15,114 bases of DNA from CALRBF01 sp041164045. GTDB taxonomy: Bacteria > Patescibacteriota > Minisyncoccia > SW-4-49-11. The stretch is from contig JBEAQD010000043.1 of assembly GCA_041164045.1 (NCBI GenBank), positions 1 to 15,114 on the forward strand, written 5' to 3'. This document shows, one piece after another, positions 1 to 6,500 of this stretch. A program made the position numbers and the translations under genes. Position 1 is the first letter of the stretch, and each line of letters starts with the position of its first letter. Under the pieces are notes generated by a model. That model did no database searches. It had not been told where the DNA came from and was given only the letters and a program-made list of their open reading frames with translations.

Positions 1-726
1 TGTGGTGAATGTGGTGCTATGGTGACTGCTGAAAATAAAACTAAGGTTCAAAAAAATGGTGTTATTCGTCATTATGTTTATTATCACTGTACTAAGAGAA
101 AGGATAAAAACTGTTCTCAGAAGGCTGTTCAGGAGCTGGAAATTGAGTCTCAAATTCATGATATATTGAAGACTATAGTTTTGCCTGCTGATTTTGTTAA
201 ATGGGCTTTGGATTGTATTAAGAGTGATTCTCAAAAACATGAGTATGAGGCTATGAAGCAGATGTCTCAGTACCAGGCTCAATTATCTAAGATCCAAAGG
301 ATATCTGATGGGCTTATTGAGATGCGTGCTGGGAATGAGATATCTGAAGAAGAGTATCTTTTAAAAAGAAAAAAGTTATCTCAAGAGAAAGAGGAGTTAA
401 CTCAAATTATTATGGGACTTCAGGAGTCTACTGATGATTGGTTTAGTAGGGTTGAGAAGACATTTAACTTTGCAGAGAATGCTCCTAAGGCATTCCAAAA
501 TGGCTCTGATCAGGATAAAAGAGAGTTATTGAGTTTGCTTGGTTCGAACCTCTACTTATATGATAAAAAAGTAAGTATAGAGCTAAAAAAACCATTTGAA
601 TTTATTCAGAATCTTGGAAAGGTGATGAAGTCCGAAATAGGAATGTTCGAACCTCATAATAGTGGCTCTGGTACAAACGAAAAGGAGGTTTTTTATACCT
701 CCTTTCCTAACTTGCTCCGCGAGTAG
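1..726 (+). CDS. Serine recombinase, C-terminal part (5' end outside window)
   Basis: The reading frame is open from the first base, so the catalytic resolvase domain lies upstream of the window. Residues 1-45 form a recombinase zinc beta-ribbon: a CGECG pair followed by YYHC and a last Cys in DKNC. A Lys/Glu-rich predicted coiled coil follows at about 80-145, as in large serine recombinases (DNA integrases or transposases of phages, ICEs and IS607-like elements). The end is odd. The last ~15 codons read through a 9-bp hairpin and the TAG stop lies inside the T-arm/acceptor part of the convergent tRNA-Asn. The natural C-terminus may therefore have been replaced at an element-chromosome junction, or the gene may simply overlap its attachment site. 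Family assignment is firm; substrate and mobility are inferred. Confidence 0.85.
   Translation, partial: CGECGAMVTAENKTKVQKNGVIRHYVYYHCTKRKDKNCSQKAVQELEIESQIHDILKTIVLPADFVKWALDCIKSDSQKHEYEAMKQMSQYQAQLSKIQRISDGLIEMRAGNEISEEEYLLKRKKLSQEKEELTQIIMGLQESTDDWFSRVEKTFNFAENAPKAFQNGSDQDKRELLSLLGSNLYLYDKKVSIELKKPFEFIQNLGKVMKSEIGMFEPHNSGSGTNEKEVFYTSFPNLLRE
681..705 (-). terminator. Hairpin downstream of tRNA-Asn, likely terminator
   Basis: A perfect 9-bp stem (AAAGGAGGT / ACCTCCTTT) with a 7-nt loop begins 10 nt past the tRNA 3' end. On the minus strand it is followed by a short U-rich stretch (TTTTCGTTTGT). It lies within the last codons of the recombinase frame on the other strand. Confidence 0.5.
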
Positions 727-1114
727 GATTCGAACCTACGACCAATCGGTTACACCTTGTCCTAATATTTCTAATAGGCGTGGACTATATCATCATCCAT
801 CGTTTTGATGGAGCGAGGCGCTTCCACTGTATTGCTACAATGTACTCCCTTTTGGGATAGTCTCTGAACCTTTCTAGTTTGGCTAGACTTGGCTGCTGAT
901 TGCCTTAGTATTGCTACCTTAGGTTTCCAGCAATTCACCTCGTGTTTCAACTTCTGTTACCAGAAGAGGCTGCGACTAGATCGTAGTGAATTTCTAAAAA
1001 AGATATTCAGCACGATCAGAATATTTTCTTTTGTCAGACATAAAAATATAATTATTTTACGACGACTCAAGAAGGCATTCACAGCCGACTGCTCTACCGC
1101 TGAGCTATCGCGGA
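715..1114 (-). tRNA. tRNA-Asn(GTT) interrupted by a group I intron
   Basis: The 5' exon (1081-1114) contains acceptor strand TCCGCGA, D-arm GCTC/GAGC and anticodon-stem strand GTCGG plus CTGT. The 3' exon (715-752) starts TAA, then CCGAT, a variable loop, T-arm GTAGG-TTCGAAT-CCTAC, acceptor TCGCGGA and discriminator G. Joined, the anticodon loop reads CTGTTAA, giving anticodon GTT (Asn). No other join across the intron yields a normal 7-nt loop. The break falls between positions 35 and 36. The sequence after the discriminator is CAAG, so CCA is not encoded and must be added enzymatically. All stems pair, so the spliced tRNA should be functional. Confidence 0.93.
753..1080 (-). other. Group I self-splicing intron in tRNA-Asn (328 nt, no ORF)
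   Basis: Reading the minus strand, the conserved core is visible. P3 is CGAGGTG with CGCCTCG. P4 is TTGCTG with CAGCAG. The R element TCAGAGACTAT pairs through GACTAT with ATAGTC of the S element to form P7. P8 is CCATC/GATGG. Between P7 and P3' are two extra hairpins, TCCC-AAAA-GGGA and CATTGTA-GCAA-TACAGTG, matching P7.1/P7.2 of group IA introns rather than the IC3 type of cyanobacterial tRNA-Leu. A P2-type hairpin CTTCTG-GTAA-CAGAAG and an outer GATCGT/ACGATC stem are also present. The exon ends in U and the intron ends in G, as group I splicing requires. P1 is the least clear part: CGGCU can pair with AGUCG, with the U-G splice pair reached only if one base bulges. No homing endonuclease is encoded. 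Confidence 0.9.
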
Positions 1115-1140
1115 ATTTAATTTTTCTAAGGTACTTATTC

Positions 1141-1169
1141 ATTTTACATAATAAAATTGATTTCGTCAA
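1141..1169 (-). promoter_or_regulatory. Promoter for tRNA-Asn
   Basis: On the minus strand TTGACG is separated by exactly 17 bp from TAAAAT, which puts transcription start about 20 nt before the tRNA 5' end. Confidence 0.6.
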
Positions 1170-1200
1170 TATATGTGGTGCGTAGAGGTGTGTTTTTTTA

Positions 1201-1209
1201 TGCTATACT
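1201..1209 (+). promoter_or_regulatory. Extended -10 for the YgjP-like gene; leaderless start
   Basis: TGCTATACT is an extended -10 element (TGNTATAAT type) with no good -35. It ends 7 nt before the chosen ATG at 1217, so the predicted first transcribed base falls on or beside the A of the start codon. This argues for a leaderless mRNA and against the longer frame starting at a TTG at 1157, part of which would lie upstream of the promoter. Confidence 0.5.
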
Positions 1210-1216
1210 ATTCTAT

Positions 1217-1723
1217 ATGCTAAATTATAGAATCAAAAAATCATCTAAGGCCAAAAGGGTAAGTATCCGAATTGACCAGAATCGGCAAGTGACTTTGACT
1301 ATGCCAGCTCGTTTCCCCGAATATTTGGCTAAGCAGTTTATAGACCAAAAACAAGCTTGGATTGAGGATAAATTGTCTACTATCCCAGATAATATCTATA
1401 CCCCAGAGCATTATAAACAGCATAAAGAAAAAGCGAGGAAAATTATCTCAGCTCGAGTGCGAGATTGGGCTCAGATTATGGGGCTTAGTTATAATCGGCT
1501 TAGTATTAGGCATACTAATACTCGCTGGGGTAGTTGTTCTAGTAAGAGAAATCTAAATTTTTCCTACAAACTCATATTCCTAGACCCCGAGCTGATGGAC
1601 TATGTAATTATCCACGAATTAGCTCATCTAGTAGAGATGAATCATTCCAAGAGATTTTGGAATATAGTCGCCACCTATTGCCCAGATTACTCTGATTACA
1701 GAGCTAGGCTCAGGAATTGCTAG
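1217..1723 (+). CDS. YgjP-like metallohydrolase (DUF45/M48-like)
   Basis: The protein is 168 aa from the chosen ATG. The C-terminal half carries the family signature: WGSCSSK at 104-110, HELAH at 133-137 (zinc ligands His133 and His137, catalytic Glu134), and a third ligand His143 in NHSKRFW, followed by a CPDY motif. This is the YgjP/DUF45 group, zinc-dependent enzymes related to M48/SprT peptidases; E. coli YgjP has been described as a nucleotide pyrophosphatase. A 20-residue longer frame from TTG is possible but disfavoured by the promoter position. There is no signal peptide or membrane segment, so it is likely cytoplasmic. It appears to be transcribed alone; a separate promoter overlaps its 3' end. 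The family call is firm, the substrate unknown. Confidence 0.9.
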   Translation: MLNYRIKKSSKAKRVSIRIDQNRQVTLTMPARFPEYLAKQFIDQKQAWIEDKLSTIPDNIYTPEHYKQHKEKARKIISARVRDWAQIMGLSYNRLSIRHTNTRWGSCSSKRNLNFSYKLIFLDPELMDYVIIHELAHLVEMNHSKRFWNIVATYCPDYSDYRARLRNC

Positions 1724-1745
1724 GAGTGATAATTTTTGATATAAT
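1717..1745 (+). promoter_or_regulatory. Promoter for the amidase gene
   Basis: TTGCTA, a 17-bp spacer and TATAAT, with the extended TGA just before the -10. The -35 overlaps the last codons of the upstream gene. The predicted leader is about 19 nt and has no Shine-Dalgarno sequence. Confidence 0.65.
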
Positions 1746-1770
1746 TTTCTATATTAAATAATAAAATGCA

Positions 1771-2490
1771 ATGCTATTTAAGGAGTCATACCAATACATA
1801 AATCCTAAAAATTATATTGAAAAGTTTACTAATACAGACTGGTATCTAAAATTATATCCAGAGCTAAATGAGTACTTCTATAGTTATGATGGTAATAGAG
1901 AAAATAAAACCCAAGAATGGCTAGATTCGAGAAAAGAATTTGCCATAATGATAATGGAGCTTTTAGAAGCAGATAAAATTCCTCTTGGTAAATCTGGTAC
2001 AAATTGGGATGCAGATAGAAAAGCAATTGATACTATAGTAATTCATCACACTAGTACTTCTCCAGATATGTCTCTTAAAATTATAAATACATTGGGGTTG
2101 ATTCGTCTTTATGCCCCTTTTTATAGTAAAAAAGAAGAGCCTGAATATGGTCAGCCAATTTGGTCAAATCACTTTTATCAAAATAAGCCTACATTTATTG
2201 CTTATCACTATATAATAGAACAGGACGGAACCGTCTATAATATATTGAAAGACAATCAAATTGGTTGGCAAGCTGGTAAATGGGAGGTAAATTGTAAGAG
2301 TATATCGGTTTGTTTTTTAGATGATTTGAAGAATAAGTTCCCAACTGAAAAAGCAATTCAATCTGCCCGTGATATTATAAAGCAGTATGAGAATTGTCAA
2401 ATTTTAGGGCATAAAGAAATTAATACTAAAACAACTTGCCCAGGAGGTTTGTTTGAAGGTGAGGATGGCTGGAAAAAATTGCTAATTTAG
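1771..2490 (+). CDS. N-acetylmuramoyl-L-alanine amidase domain protein (Amidase_2/PGRP fold)
   Basis: A 239-aa protein. Residues 87-239 match the Amidase_2/PGRP fold of T7 lysozyme: IHHT at 91-94 (first zinc ligand), AYHYII near 144-149 with the following QDGTVYNI strand, GWQAG at 165-169, SISVCF, GHKEI at 213-217 (second ligand His214) and TTCPG with Cys223 as third ligand. The zinc triad His-His-Cys appears intact. The family cleaves the bond between MurNAc and L-Ala of peptidoglycan. The N-terminal ~85 residues are Tyr- and Glu-rich and match nothing I recognise. No signal peptide or membrane segment is visible, so export, if any, is unexplained. It could act in wall turnover or on host or neighbour peptidoglycan; that role is inferred. 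Confidence 0.88.
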   Translation: MLFKESYQYINPKNYIEKFTNTDWYLKLYPELNEYFYSYDGNRENKTQEWLDSRKEFAIMIMELLEADKIPLGKSGTNWDADRKAIDTIVIHHTSTSPDMSLKIINTLGLIRLYAPFYSKKEEPEYGQPIWSNHFYQNKPTFIAYHYIIEQDGTVYNILKDNQIGWQAGKWEVNCKSISVCFLDDLKNKFPTEKAIQSARDIIKQYENCQILGHKEINTKTTCPGGLFEGEDGWKKLLI

Positions 2491-2507
2491 CAAAAATGTG
2501 GTATAAT
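2479..2507 (+). promoter_or_regulatory. Promoter for the peroxiredoxin-hisS pair
   Basis: TTGCTA, a 17-bp spacer and TATAAT, with an extended TGG before the -10. The -35 hexamer lies in the 3' end of the amidase gene and is identical to the -35 of the preceding promoter. Confidence 0.65.
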
Positions 2508-2535
2508 ACAAGATATACAATTAACTAATACATAT

Positions 2536-2988
2536 ATGTTGCAAGTAGGAGAATTAGTCCCAGATTTTACTCTAGTAGACCAAGATGAGAAGAGTCACAC
2601 TTTGTCTCAATACCGAGGTAAAAAGGTGGTTTTGTACTTTTATCCTAAGGATATGACTCCTGGATGTACTGTTCAGGCGGAGGGGATGCGAGATTCTATG
2701 AATGATCTGGAAGCCAAAGGAATTGTAGTGCTAGGAGTAAGTGTAGACGATGTCAAATCTCATAAGAAATTTGTCGAAAAGCATAATCTGAATTTTCCGC
2801 TACTAGCTGATACCGAAAAAACTGTCGTCCAAGCCTATGGAGTCTGGAAAGAAAAGTCAATGTTTGGGAAAAAATATATGGGAATACAGCGAGATACTTT
2901 CCTAATTGATGAGGAGGGGAAACTGATTCAACATTTTGAGAAAGTCAATCCACTCAAGCATGCTAGCCAAATTTTAGCTTTAGTTTAA
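2536..2988 (+). CDS. bcp: Peroxiredoxin, BCP/PrxQ type, 1-Cys variant
   Basis: The 150-aa length is typical of BCP/PrxQ thiol peroxidases, which reduce peroxides through a reactive Cys and a thioredoxin-type reductant. The active-site loop reads YPKDMTPGCT with peroxidatic Cys44. The resolving Cys found five residues later in many BCPs is replaced (Ala48-Glu49-Gly50) and there is no other Cys in the protein, so it should act as a 1-Cys enzyme. GVSVDD, the LLADTEKTV strand and the RDTFLID motif are as in the family. It is cytoplasmic. hisS begins 12 nt after its stop with no promoter between, so the two are probably co-transcribed. The family call is firm; the symbol follows family usage. Confidence 0.92.
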   Translation: MLQVGELVPDFTLVDQDEKSHTLSQYRGKKVVLYFYPKDMTPGCTVQAEGMRDSMNDLEAKGIVVLGVSVDDVKSHKKFVEKHNLNFPLLADTEKTVVQAYGVWKEKSMFGKKYMGIQRDTFLIDEEGKLIQHFEKVNPLKHASQILALV

Positions 2989-3000
2989 TTATTATACAAT

Positions 3001-4311
3001 ATGCCAAAACACCAGCTACCTTCTGGTTTTATAGAATATAACCTAGATGAACAGGTTAAATTCAACCATATCTTGAGAACAATTCAAGACGAATATGAAT
3101 TCGCTGGATTTACTCCGCTTGAGGCAGCTTCTATTCAATATTCAGAAGTATTGTTAGCCAAAGGCGGTGGCGAGATGGATAAGGAGATTTATCGCTTCCA
3201 AAAGGGTAGTCGGGATCTTAGTCTTAGATTTGACCTCACTGTCCCGATGGCAAGATACATAGCCGAGCATCATCGAGATATAGCTATGCCAGCTAAAATT
3301 TATCAGATAGGCAAATCCTGGCGAGCTGAGAAACCTCAAAAAGGTAGATACCGCGAGCTATATCAGGCGGATATAGATATACTTGGCAATAATAGTAGGT
3401 TAGCAGAGGCTGAGATGTTGTCTATTATACAGAATATTTTTACTATTTTAGACTTGCCAGAGATTACTTTTAGAGTTAGTAATCGTAAAATTTTGTCGGG
3501 GTTATTAGAATATTATAAGATTGAAGATAAACCTGCAGTACTTAGGCATATAGATAAAATCTCAAAACTTCCATCTGATAAATGGCTAGAAAATCTAAAA
3601 AAACTTGGTTTGTCTGATGAGCAGAGAGTGGGTGTGGTGAATGTTTTACCTATTAGTCCAGTAAGTGAGCGAGGAGGCACTAATGATGATGTAATTAAAT
3701 ATTTGAAAGCAAGAGACTGCAATCAGCCAGGATCTCTTTTTGAAGAAGGGGTGAAAGAACTCGAAGAGTTGCTTAAATATCTAGAATTGTTTGAAATTAA
3801 AAAATACAAAATAGACTTATCTATAGTCCGCGGACAGGACTATTATACTGGCACAGTTTTCGAGAGTAATCTAGAGGGGCTAGAAGCCTACGGTAGTGTT
3901 TGCTCTGGAGGTAGATATGATAATCTAGTCGGGAACTATATAGATACCCCAATAACAGGATTTGGAGCCTCGATTGGAGTTAGTAGACTATTTGGAATTT
4001 TGCGAGAAGAGGATTGGTTCAAGGCTATGAATTATGCAGAGCCAAAGAGAGGAGTTTTTATATTGAGCAAAGAGAATTTACCCCAGACAATGCAGACAAT
4101 TATAGAGCTCAGAGATGAATACGGAGTAGCCTTTGACCTCTATCCAGAAATTGTCAGTTTCAAAAAAGCTCTAAAATATGCCAACCGCAAAGGATATACC
4201 GATGCTATTTTCTTTGGTTCTGATGAAACAAAAAGTGGAGAAGTTCTCGTCAAAAACATGCAAACAGGCGAGCAGGTAGTCGTATCAATTGAGAATTTAG
4301 AGGAGAGGTAA
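3001..4311 (+). CDS. hisS: Histidyl-tRNA synthetase
   Basis: The 436-aa class II synthetase charges tRNA-His with histidine. The class II catalytic domain carries FDLTVPMARY at 77-86, motif 2 (about 103-128, centred on RAEKPQKGRYRE), the histidine-specific HisA motif at 276-288 (VRGQDYYTGTVFE), SGGRYDNLVG, and motif 3 around 320-330 with Arg329. The C-terminal ~90 residues form the anticodon-binding domain (GVFIL, the DLYPE stretch, KKALKYANRKG). The length is normal for bacterial HisRS. The start has no Shine-Dalgarno sequence. It is the second gene of the peroxiredoxin transcript and is followed by a GC-rich hairpin. Confidence 0.97.
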   Translation: MPKHQLPSGFIEYNLDEQVKFNHILRTIQDEYEFAGFTPLEAASIQYSEVLLAKGGGEMDKEIYRFQKGSRDLSLRFDLTVPMARYIAEHHRDIAMPAKIYQIGKSWRAEKPQKGRYRELYQADIDILGNNSRLAEAEMLSIIQNIFTILDLPEITFRVSNRKILSGLLEYYKIEDKPAVLRHIDKISKLPSDKWLENLKKLGLSDEQRVGVVNVLPISPVSERGGTNDDVIKYLKARDCNQPGSLFEEGVKELEELLKYLELFEIKKYKIDLSIVRGQDYYTGTVFESNLEGLEAYGSVCSGGRYDNLVGNYIDTPITGFGASIGVSRLFGILREEDWFKAMNYAEPKRGVFILSKENLPQTMQTIIELRDEYGVAFDLYPEIVSFKKALKYANRKGYTDAIFFGSDETKSGEVLVKNMQTGEQVVVSIENLEER

Positions 4312-4324
4312 ATGTTTTCGTAGA

Positions 4325-4346
4325 GGAGGGTTTACCCCTCCATTTT
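4325..4346 (+). terminator. Probable terminator after hisS
   Basis: A GGAGGG / CCCTCC stem with a 5-nt loop lies 13 nt past the hisS stop and is followed by ATTTT. The U tract is short, so termination may be weak. Confidence 0.5.
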
Positions 4347-4391
4347 GCATATTCCGTAGTATTTGTATTTTGAAACAAAAAATAGATTTTA

Positions 4392-4424
4392 TAAAAAAGA
4401 AAAACCCCCAGCCGTCGGCTAGGG
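4392..4424 (-). terminator. Rho-independent terminator of the lipoprotein gene
   Basis: On the minus strand a stem CCC-(A bulge)-GGCT class hairpin (CCCTAGCC / GGCTGGG) is followed by TTTTTCTTTTTT. It begins 16 nt after the stop codon of the lipoprotein gene. Confidence 0.8.
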
Positions 4425-4439
4425 ATATAGGTAGAGGTG

Positions 4440-4718
4440 TTATAAACTTTTCTCACAACTATTGTTTCTGTTATTCTTCCAAGATATAGTTCCGCGTCGC
4501 TCTAGAATAAGCTGTTGAAAATTATTTAATAAAACAATATATGAAGTTGTGTCATCCAACATAATGCTACCATGAAAATTTTCTCCATCTTGATTTATTG
4601 TTACTATAGTACCTATGTCTGGTATATTTTGACATTCTTTTGTGATTTTCTCCTGACTGCACCCAATTAGTGTGGGCGTCAGAAAGATGATTGTCGCGAG
4701 TCTAGAAATTAATTTCAT
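4440..4718 (-). CDS. Small predicted lipoprotein of unknown function
   Basis: The 92-aa product begins with a lysine/arginine-flanked hydrophobic stretch ending in the lipobox LIGC, so Cys20 should be lipidated after signal peptidase II cleavage. The mature part is about 73 residues with two further Cys (29 and 88) and a predicted small beta-rich fold (TIVTINQDGENFHGSIMLDD, then a YIVLL strand). I recognise no family. It is supported as a real gene by a promoter with TTGACA and TACATA at 17 bp spacing just upstream and a strong terminator just downstream. It sits alone on the minus strand, convergent with hisS. It is not homologous to anything adjacent. Confidence 0.7.
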   Translation of the reverse strand: MKLISRLATIIFLTPTLIGCSQEKITKECQNIPDIGTIVTINQDGENFHGSIMLDDTTSYIVLLNNFQQLILERRGTISWKNNRNNSCEKSL

Positions 4719-4745
4719 TTAGGGGAATTTGGCTTGGCCATAAAC

Positions 4746-4774
4746 TATGTACCATATTTTATTAATTTTGTCAA
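4746..4774 (-). promoter_or_regulatory. Promoter for the lipoprotein gene
   Basis: On the minus strand a consensus TTGACA is followed at 17 bp by TACATA. The predicted start lies about 20 nt before the ATG. Confidence 0.65.
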
Positions 4775-4816
4775 GGGTATTTAGCGAAAATAATTGGGGT
4801 GTGTGGAGGTGAATTA

Positions 4817-4867
4817 GTCCTCCTCCGTCCTGCGGGCACCCACCTCCTAAATAAATATAGGAGGGAC
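4817..4867 (+). repeat. GC-rich palindromic repeat, module A (copy 1)
   Basis: The element starts GTCCTCC and ends GGAGGGAC, forming imperfect terminal inverted repeats. Its right part is a 25-nt sequence with a CCTCCTA / TAGGAGG stem that recurs identically at 14509-14533. The first 13 nt recur identically at 10408-10420. It carries no ORF. Confidence 0.75.
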
Positions 4868-4914
4868 TTAAAGATCCCCCAAGGGAGTATAAAAAAAGCT
4901 TAATAGTAAATAAC

Positions 4915-4964
4915 CTCCACCCCGTCAGGCAAGCCTGCCACCCCTCAAGAGGGGAATTTTAACT
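4915..4964 (+). repeat. GC-rich repeat, module D (copy 1)
   Basis: The segment runs from CTCCACCCCGTC, through a CAGGC-AA-GCCTG hairpin, to CCTCAAGAGG and GGAATTTTAACT. The two ends recur in inverted orientation at 12141-12206 around a different central hairpin, and the last 12 nt recur at 10441-10452. Together with module A this occupies most of the otherwise gene-free 4719-5025 gap. The short stretch between the two modules (4868-4914) holds only an imperfect CCC/GGG palindrome and an A-rich run. Confidence 0.7.
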
Positions 4965-4992
4965 TCCTCCAATTCTAAATTCTCAATTTTTA

Positions 4993-5001
4993 TGATATAA
5001 T
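4993..5001 (+). promoter_or_regulatory. Extended -10 promoter of the xth-gpmA-fbaB-nuclease operon
   Basis: TGATATAAT, the same extended -10 found at four other promoters here. A weak TTCTAA stands 17 bp upstream in the -35 position. The leader is about 18-20 nt. Confidence 0.65.
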
Positions 5002-5025
5002 ACAAAAATAAATTACAGAAAGTTT

Positions 5026-5799
5026 ATGAAATTAATATCATGGAATGTGAATGGGTTGCGGGCTTTGCATCGTAAGGAATTGTTTTATCCTTTTTTAGAA
5101 AAATATCAGCCAGACATATTATGTATGCAGGAGACAAAGTCTCATCAAGAGCAGTTATCTTCGGAGATTTTGAATATTCCAGAGTATAATTCCTATTTTG
5201 AATCTGGGATTAGAAAGGGGTATAGTGGGGTGGCTATTTATTCTAAAACTAAGCCAAAGTCTATTCAAAATGGCTTTCAGATTGATGATATTTATGATAG
5301 AGAAGGTAGAATTCAAATCGCTGAGTATGAGCAATTTACTCTGATTAATATCTATTTCCCTAATGGTGGTTCGGGGGAAGAGAGGCTTGCCTATAAGCTT
5401 CAATTCTATGAGGCTTTACTACAATATTTAGAGAATATAGACTATACTCATAAAAATATTATAATCACTGGAGATGTCAATACTGCTCACACAGAAATTG
5501 ACCTAGCTCGACCAAAAGAAAATCAGAAAGTCTCAGGATTCATGCCAGAAGAGCGAGCTTGGTTAGATAAATTGACTCAGCAATATGGCTTTATCGATAC
5601 TCTGAGGATGTTTACTCAAGAGGGGGAATTATATACTTGGTGGGATATGAAGACTAGAGCTCGAGATAGGAATGTTGGCTGGAGAATAGATTACTTTTTT
5701 GTTAGCCAGTCACTCAAAGATAAGGTTAAAGATGCCTATATACTCCCAGAGGTATATGGTTCCGATCACTGTCCAGTAGTATTAGAGTTAGAAATATAG
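5026..5799 (+). CDS. xth: Exodeoxyribonuclease III / AP endonuclease
   Basis: The 257-aa protein belongs to the exonuclease-endonuclease-phosphatase family and acts in base excision repair, cutting at abasic sites and trimming 3' blocks. The catalytic set is visible: Asn7 in WNVNGLR, metal ligand Glu36 in MQETK, Tyr110 in INIYFPNG, Asp150 and Asn152 in GDVNTAH, the WDMKTRARDRNVGWRIDYF substrate-binding segment at about 206-224, and Asp247-His248 in GSDHCPV. The length is that of ExoIII (E. coli 268 aa). It is the first gene of the operon and gpmA starts 2 nt after its stop. Confidence 0.96.
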   Translation: MKLISWNVNGLRALHRKELFYPFLEKYQPDILCMQETKSHQEQLSSEILNIPEYNSYFESGIRKGYSGVAIYSKTKPKSIQNGFQIDDIYDREGRIQIAEYEQFTLINIYFPNGGSGEERLAYKLQFYEALLQYLENIDYTHKNIIITGDVNTAHTEIDLARPKENQKVSGFMPEERAWLDKLTQQYGFIDTLRMFTQEGELYTWWDMKTRARDRNVGWRIDYFFVSQSLKDKVKDAYILPEVYGSDHCPVVLELEI

Positions 5800-5801
5800 T
5801 A

Positions 5802-6488
5802 ATGAAAAAAATAGTATTAGTCCGACATGGGCAAAGTTTATGGAATAAGCAGAACTTGTTTTCAGGTTGGACGGATGTAGATTTGACTTCTAAAGGTATA
5901 GAAGATGCTCGTTTGATGGGACAGAGATTAAAAAGCCAAAACATTCAATTTAATAGAGCCTACTCTTCTGTTTTAAAGCGATCCGTCCTTACATTAGATC
6001 TGATTCTAGAAGAAATAGGGCAGCAAAATATCCCAATTATACGAGACTGGAGACTCAATGAAAGACATTATGGCAAATTACAAGGTAAGTCTAAGGTAGA
6101 TATTCTAGACGAGTTGTCTTGGGAGCAGTTGCATAGTTATCGTCGCGGTTATTATACTCGGCCAGCATCCTTAGAGTTGGATGATCCAAGGAATGCCTTT
6201 TTTGACCCTAAATATGCCTCGGTACCAAGGGAATTATTGCCTCGCACTGAGAGTCTGGATGATGCTTATAAGCGAATTATACCTTATCTAGAAGGGCATA
6301 TTATGAGCTGTCTTTTGGACAATGAAAATATTATACTATCCCTACACGGTAATACTCTAAGAACTATACTCAAATACTTTGATCGGCTCAGTGACAGCGA
6401 GATAGAAGGAGTAGAATTTGCTATTGGAGATATTTTGGTTTATAATTTAGACAATGATAATAATATCATATCCAAAGAACATATATAA
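5802..6488 (+). CDS. gpmA: 2,3-bisphosphoglycerate-dependent phosphoglycerate mutase
   Basis: The 228-aa enzyme interconverts 3- and 2-phosphoglycerate in glycolysis through a phosphohistidine. Catalytic motif VRHGQS places the phosphorylated residue at His9, with Arg8 beside it. The SGWTDVDLT segment (21-29) and NERHYGKLQG (86-95, catalytic Glu87) are diagnostic of the dPGM type rather than general histidine phosphatases. Arg60 is in LKRS, and the second active-site His182 is in LHGNTLR. The gene follows xth by 2 nt and precedes the aldolase by 12 nt, so these are one transcription unit that couples two glycolytic steps. Confidence 0.95.
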   Translation: MKKIVLVRHGQSLWNKQNLFSGWTDVDLTSKGIEDARLMGQRLKSQNIQFNRAYSSVLKRSVLTLDLILEEIGQQNIPIIRDWRLNERHYGKLQGKSKVDILDELSWEQLHSYRRGYYTRPASLELDDPRNAFFDPKYASVPRELLPRTESLDDAYKRIIPYLEGHIMSCLLDNENIILSLHGNTLRTILKYFDRLSDSEIEGVEFAIGDILVYNLDNDNNIISKEHI

Positions 6489-6500
6489 AATCATACCACT

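Noticed and set aside
889..1185. Open frames on both strands across the tRNA-Asn intron (98 aa plus, 70 aa minus)
   Set aside because: They overlap tRNA exons and the conserved intron core, have no homing-endonuclease motif (no LAGLIDADG or GIY-YIG) and are low-complexity translations of structured RNA.
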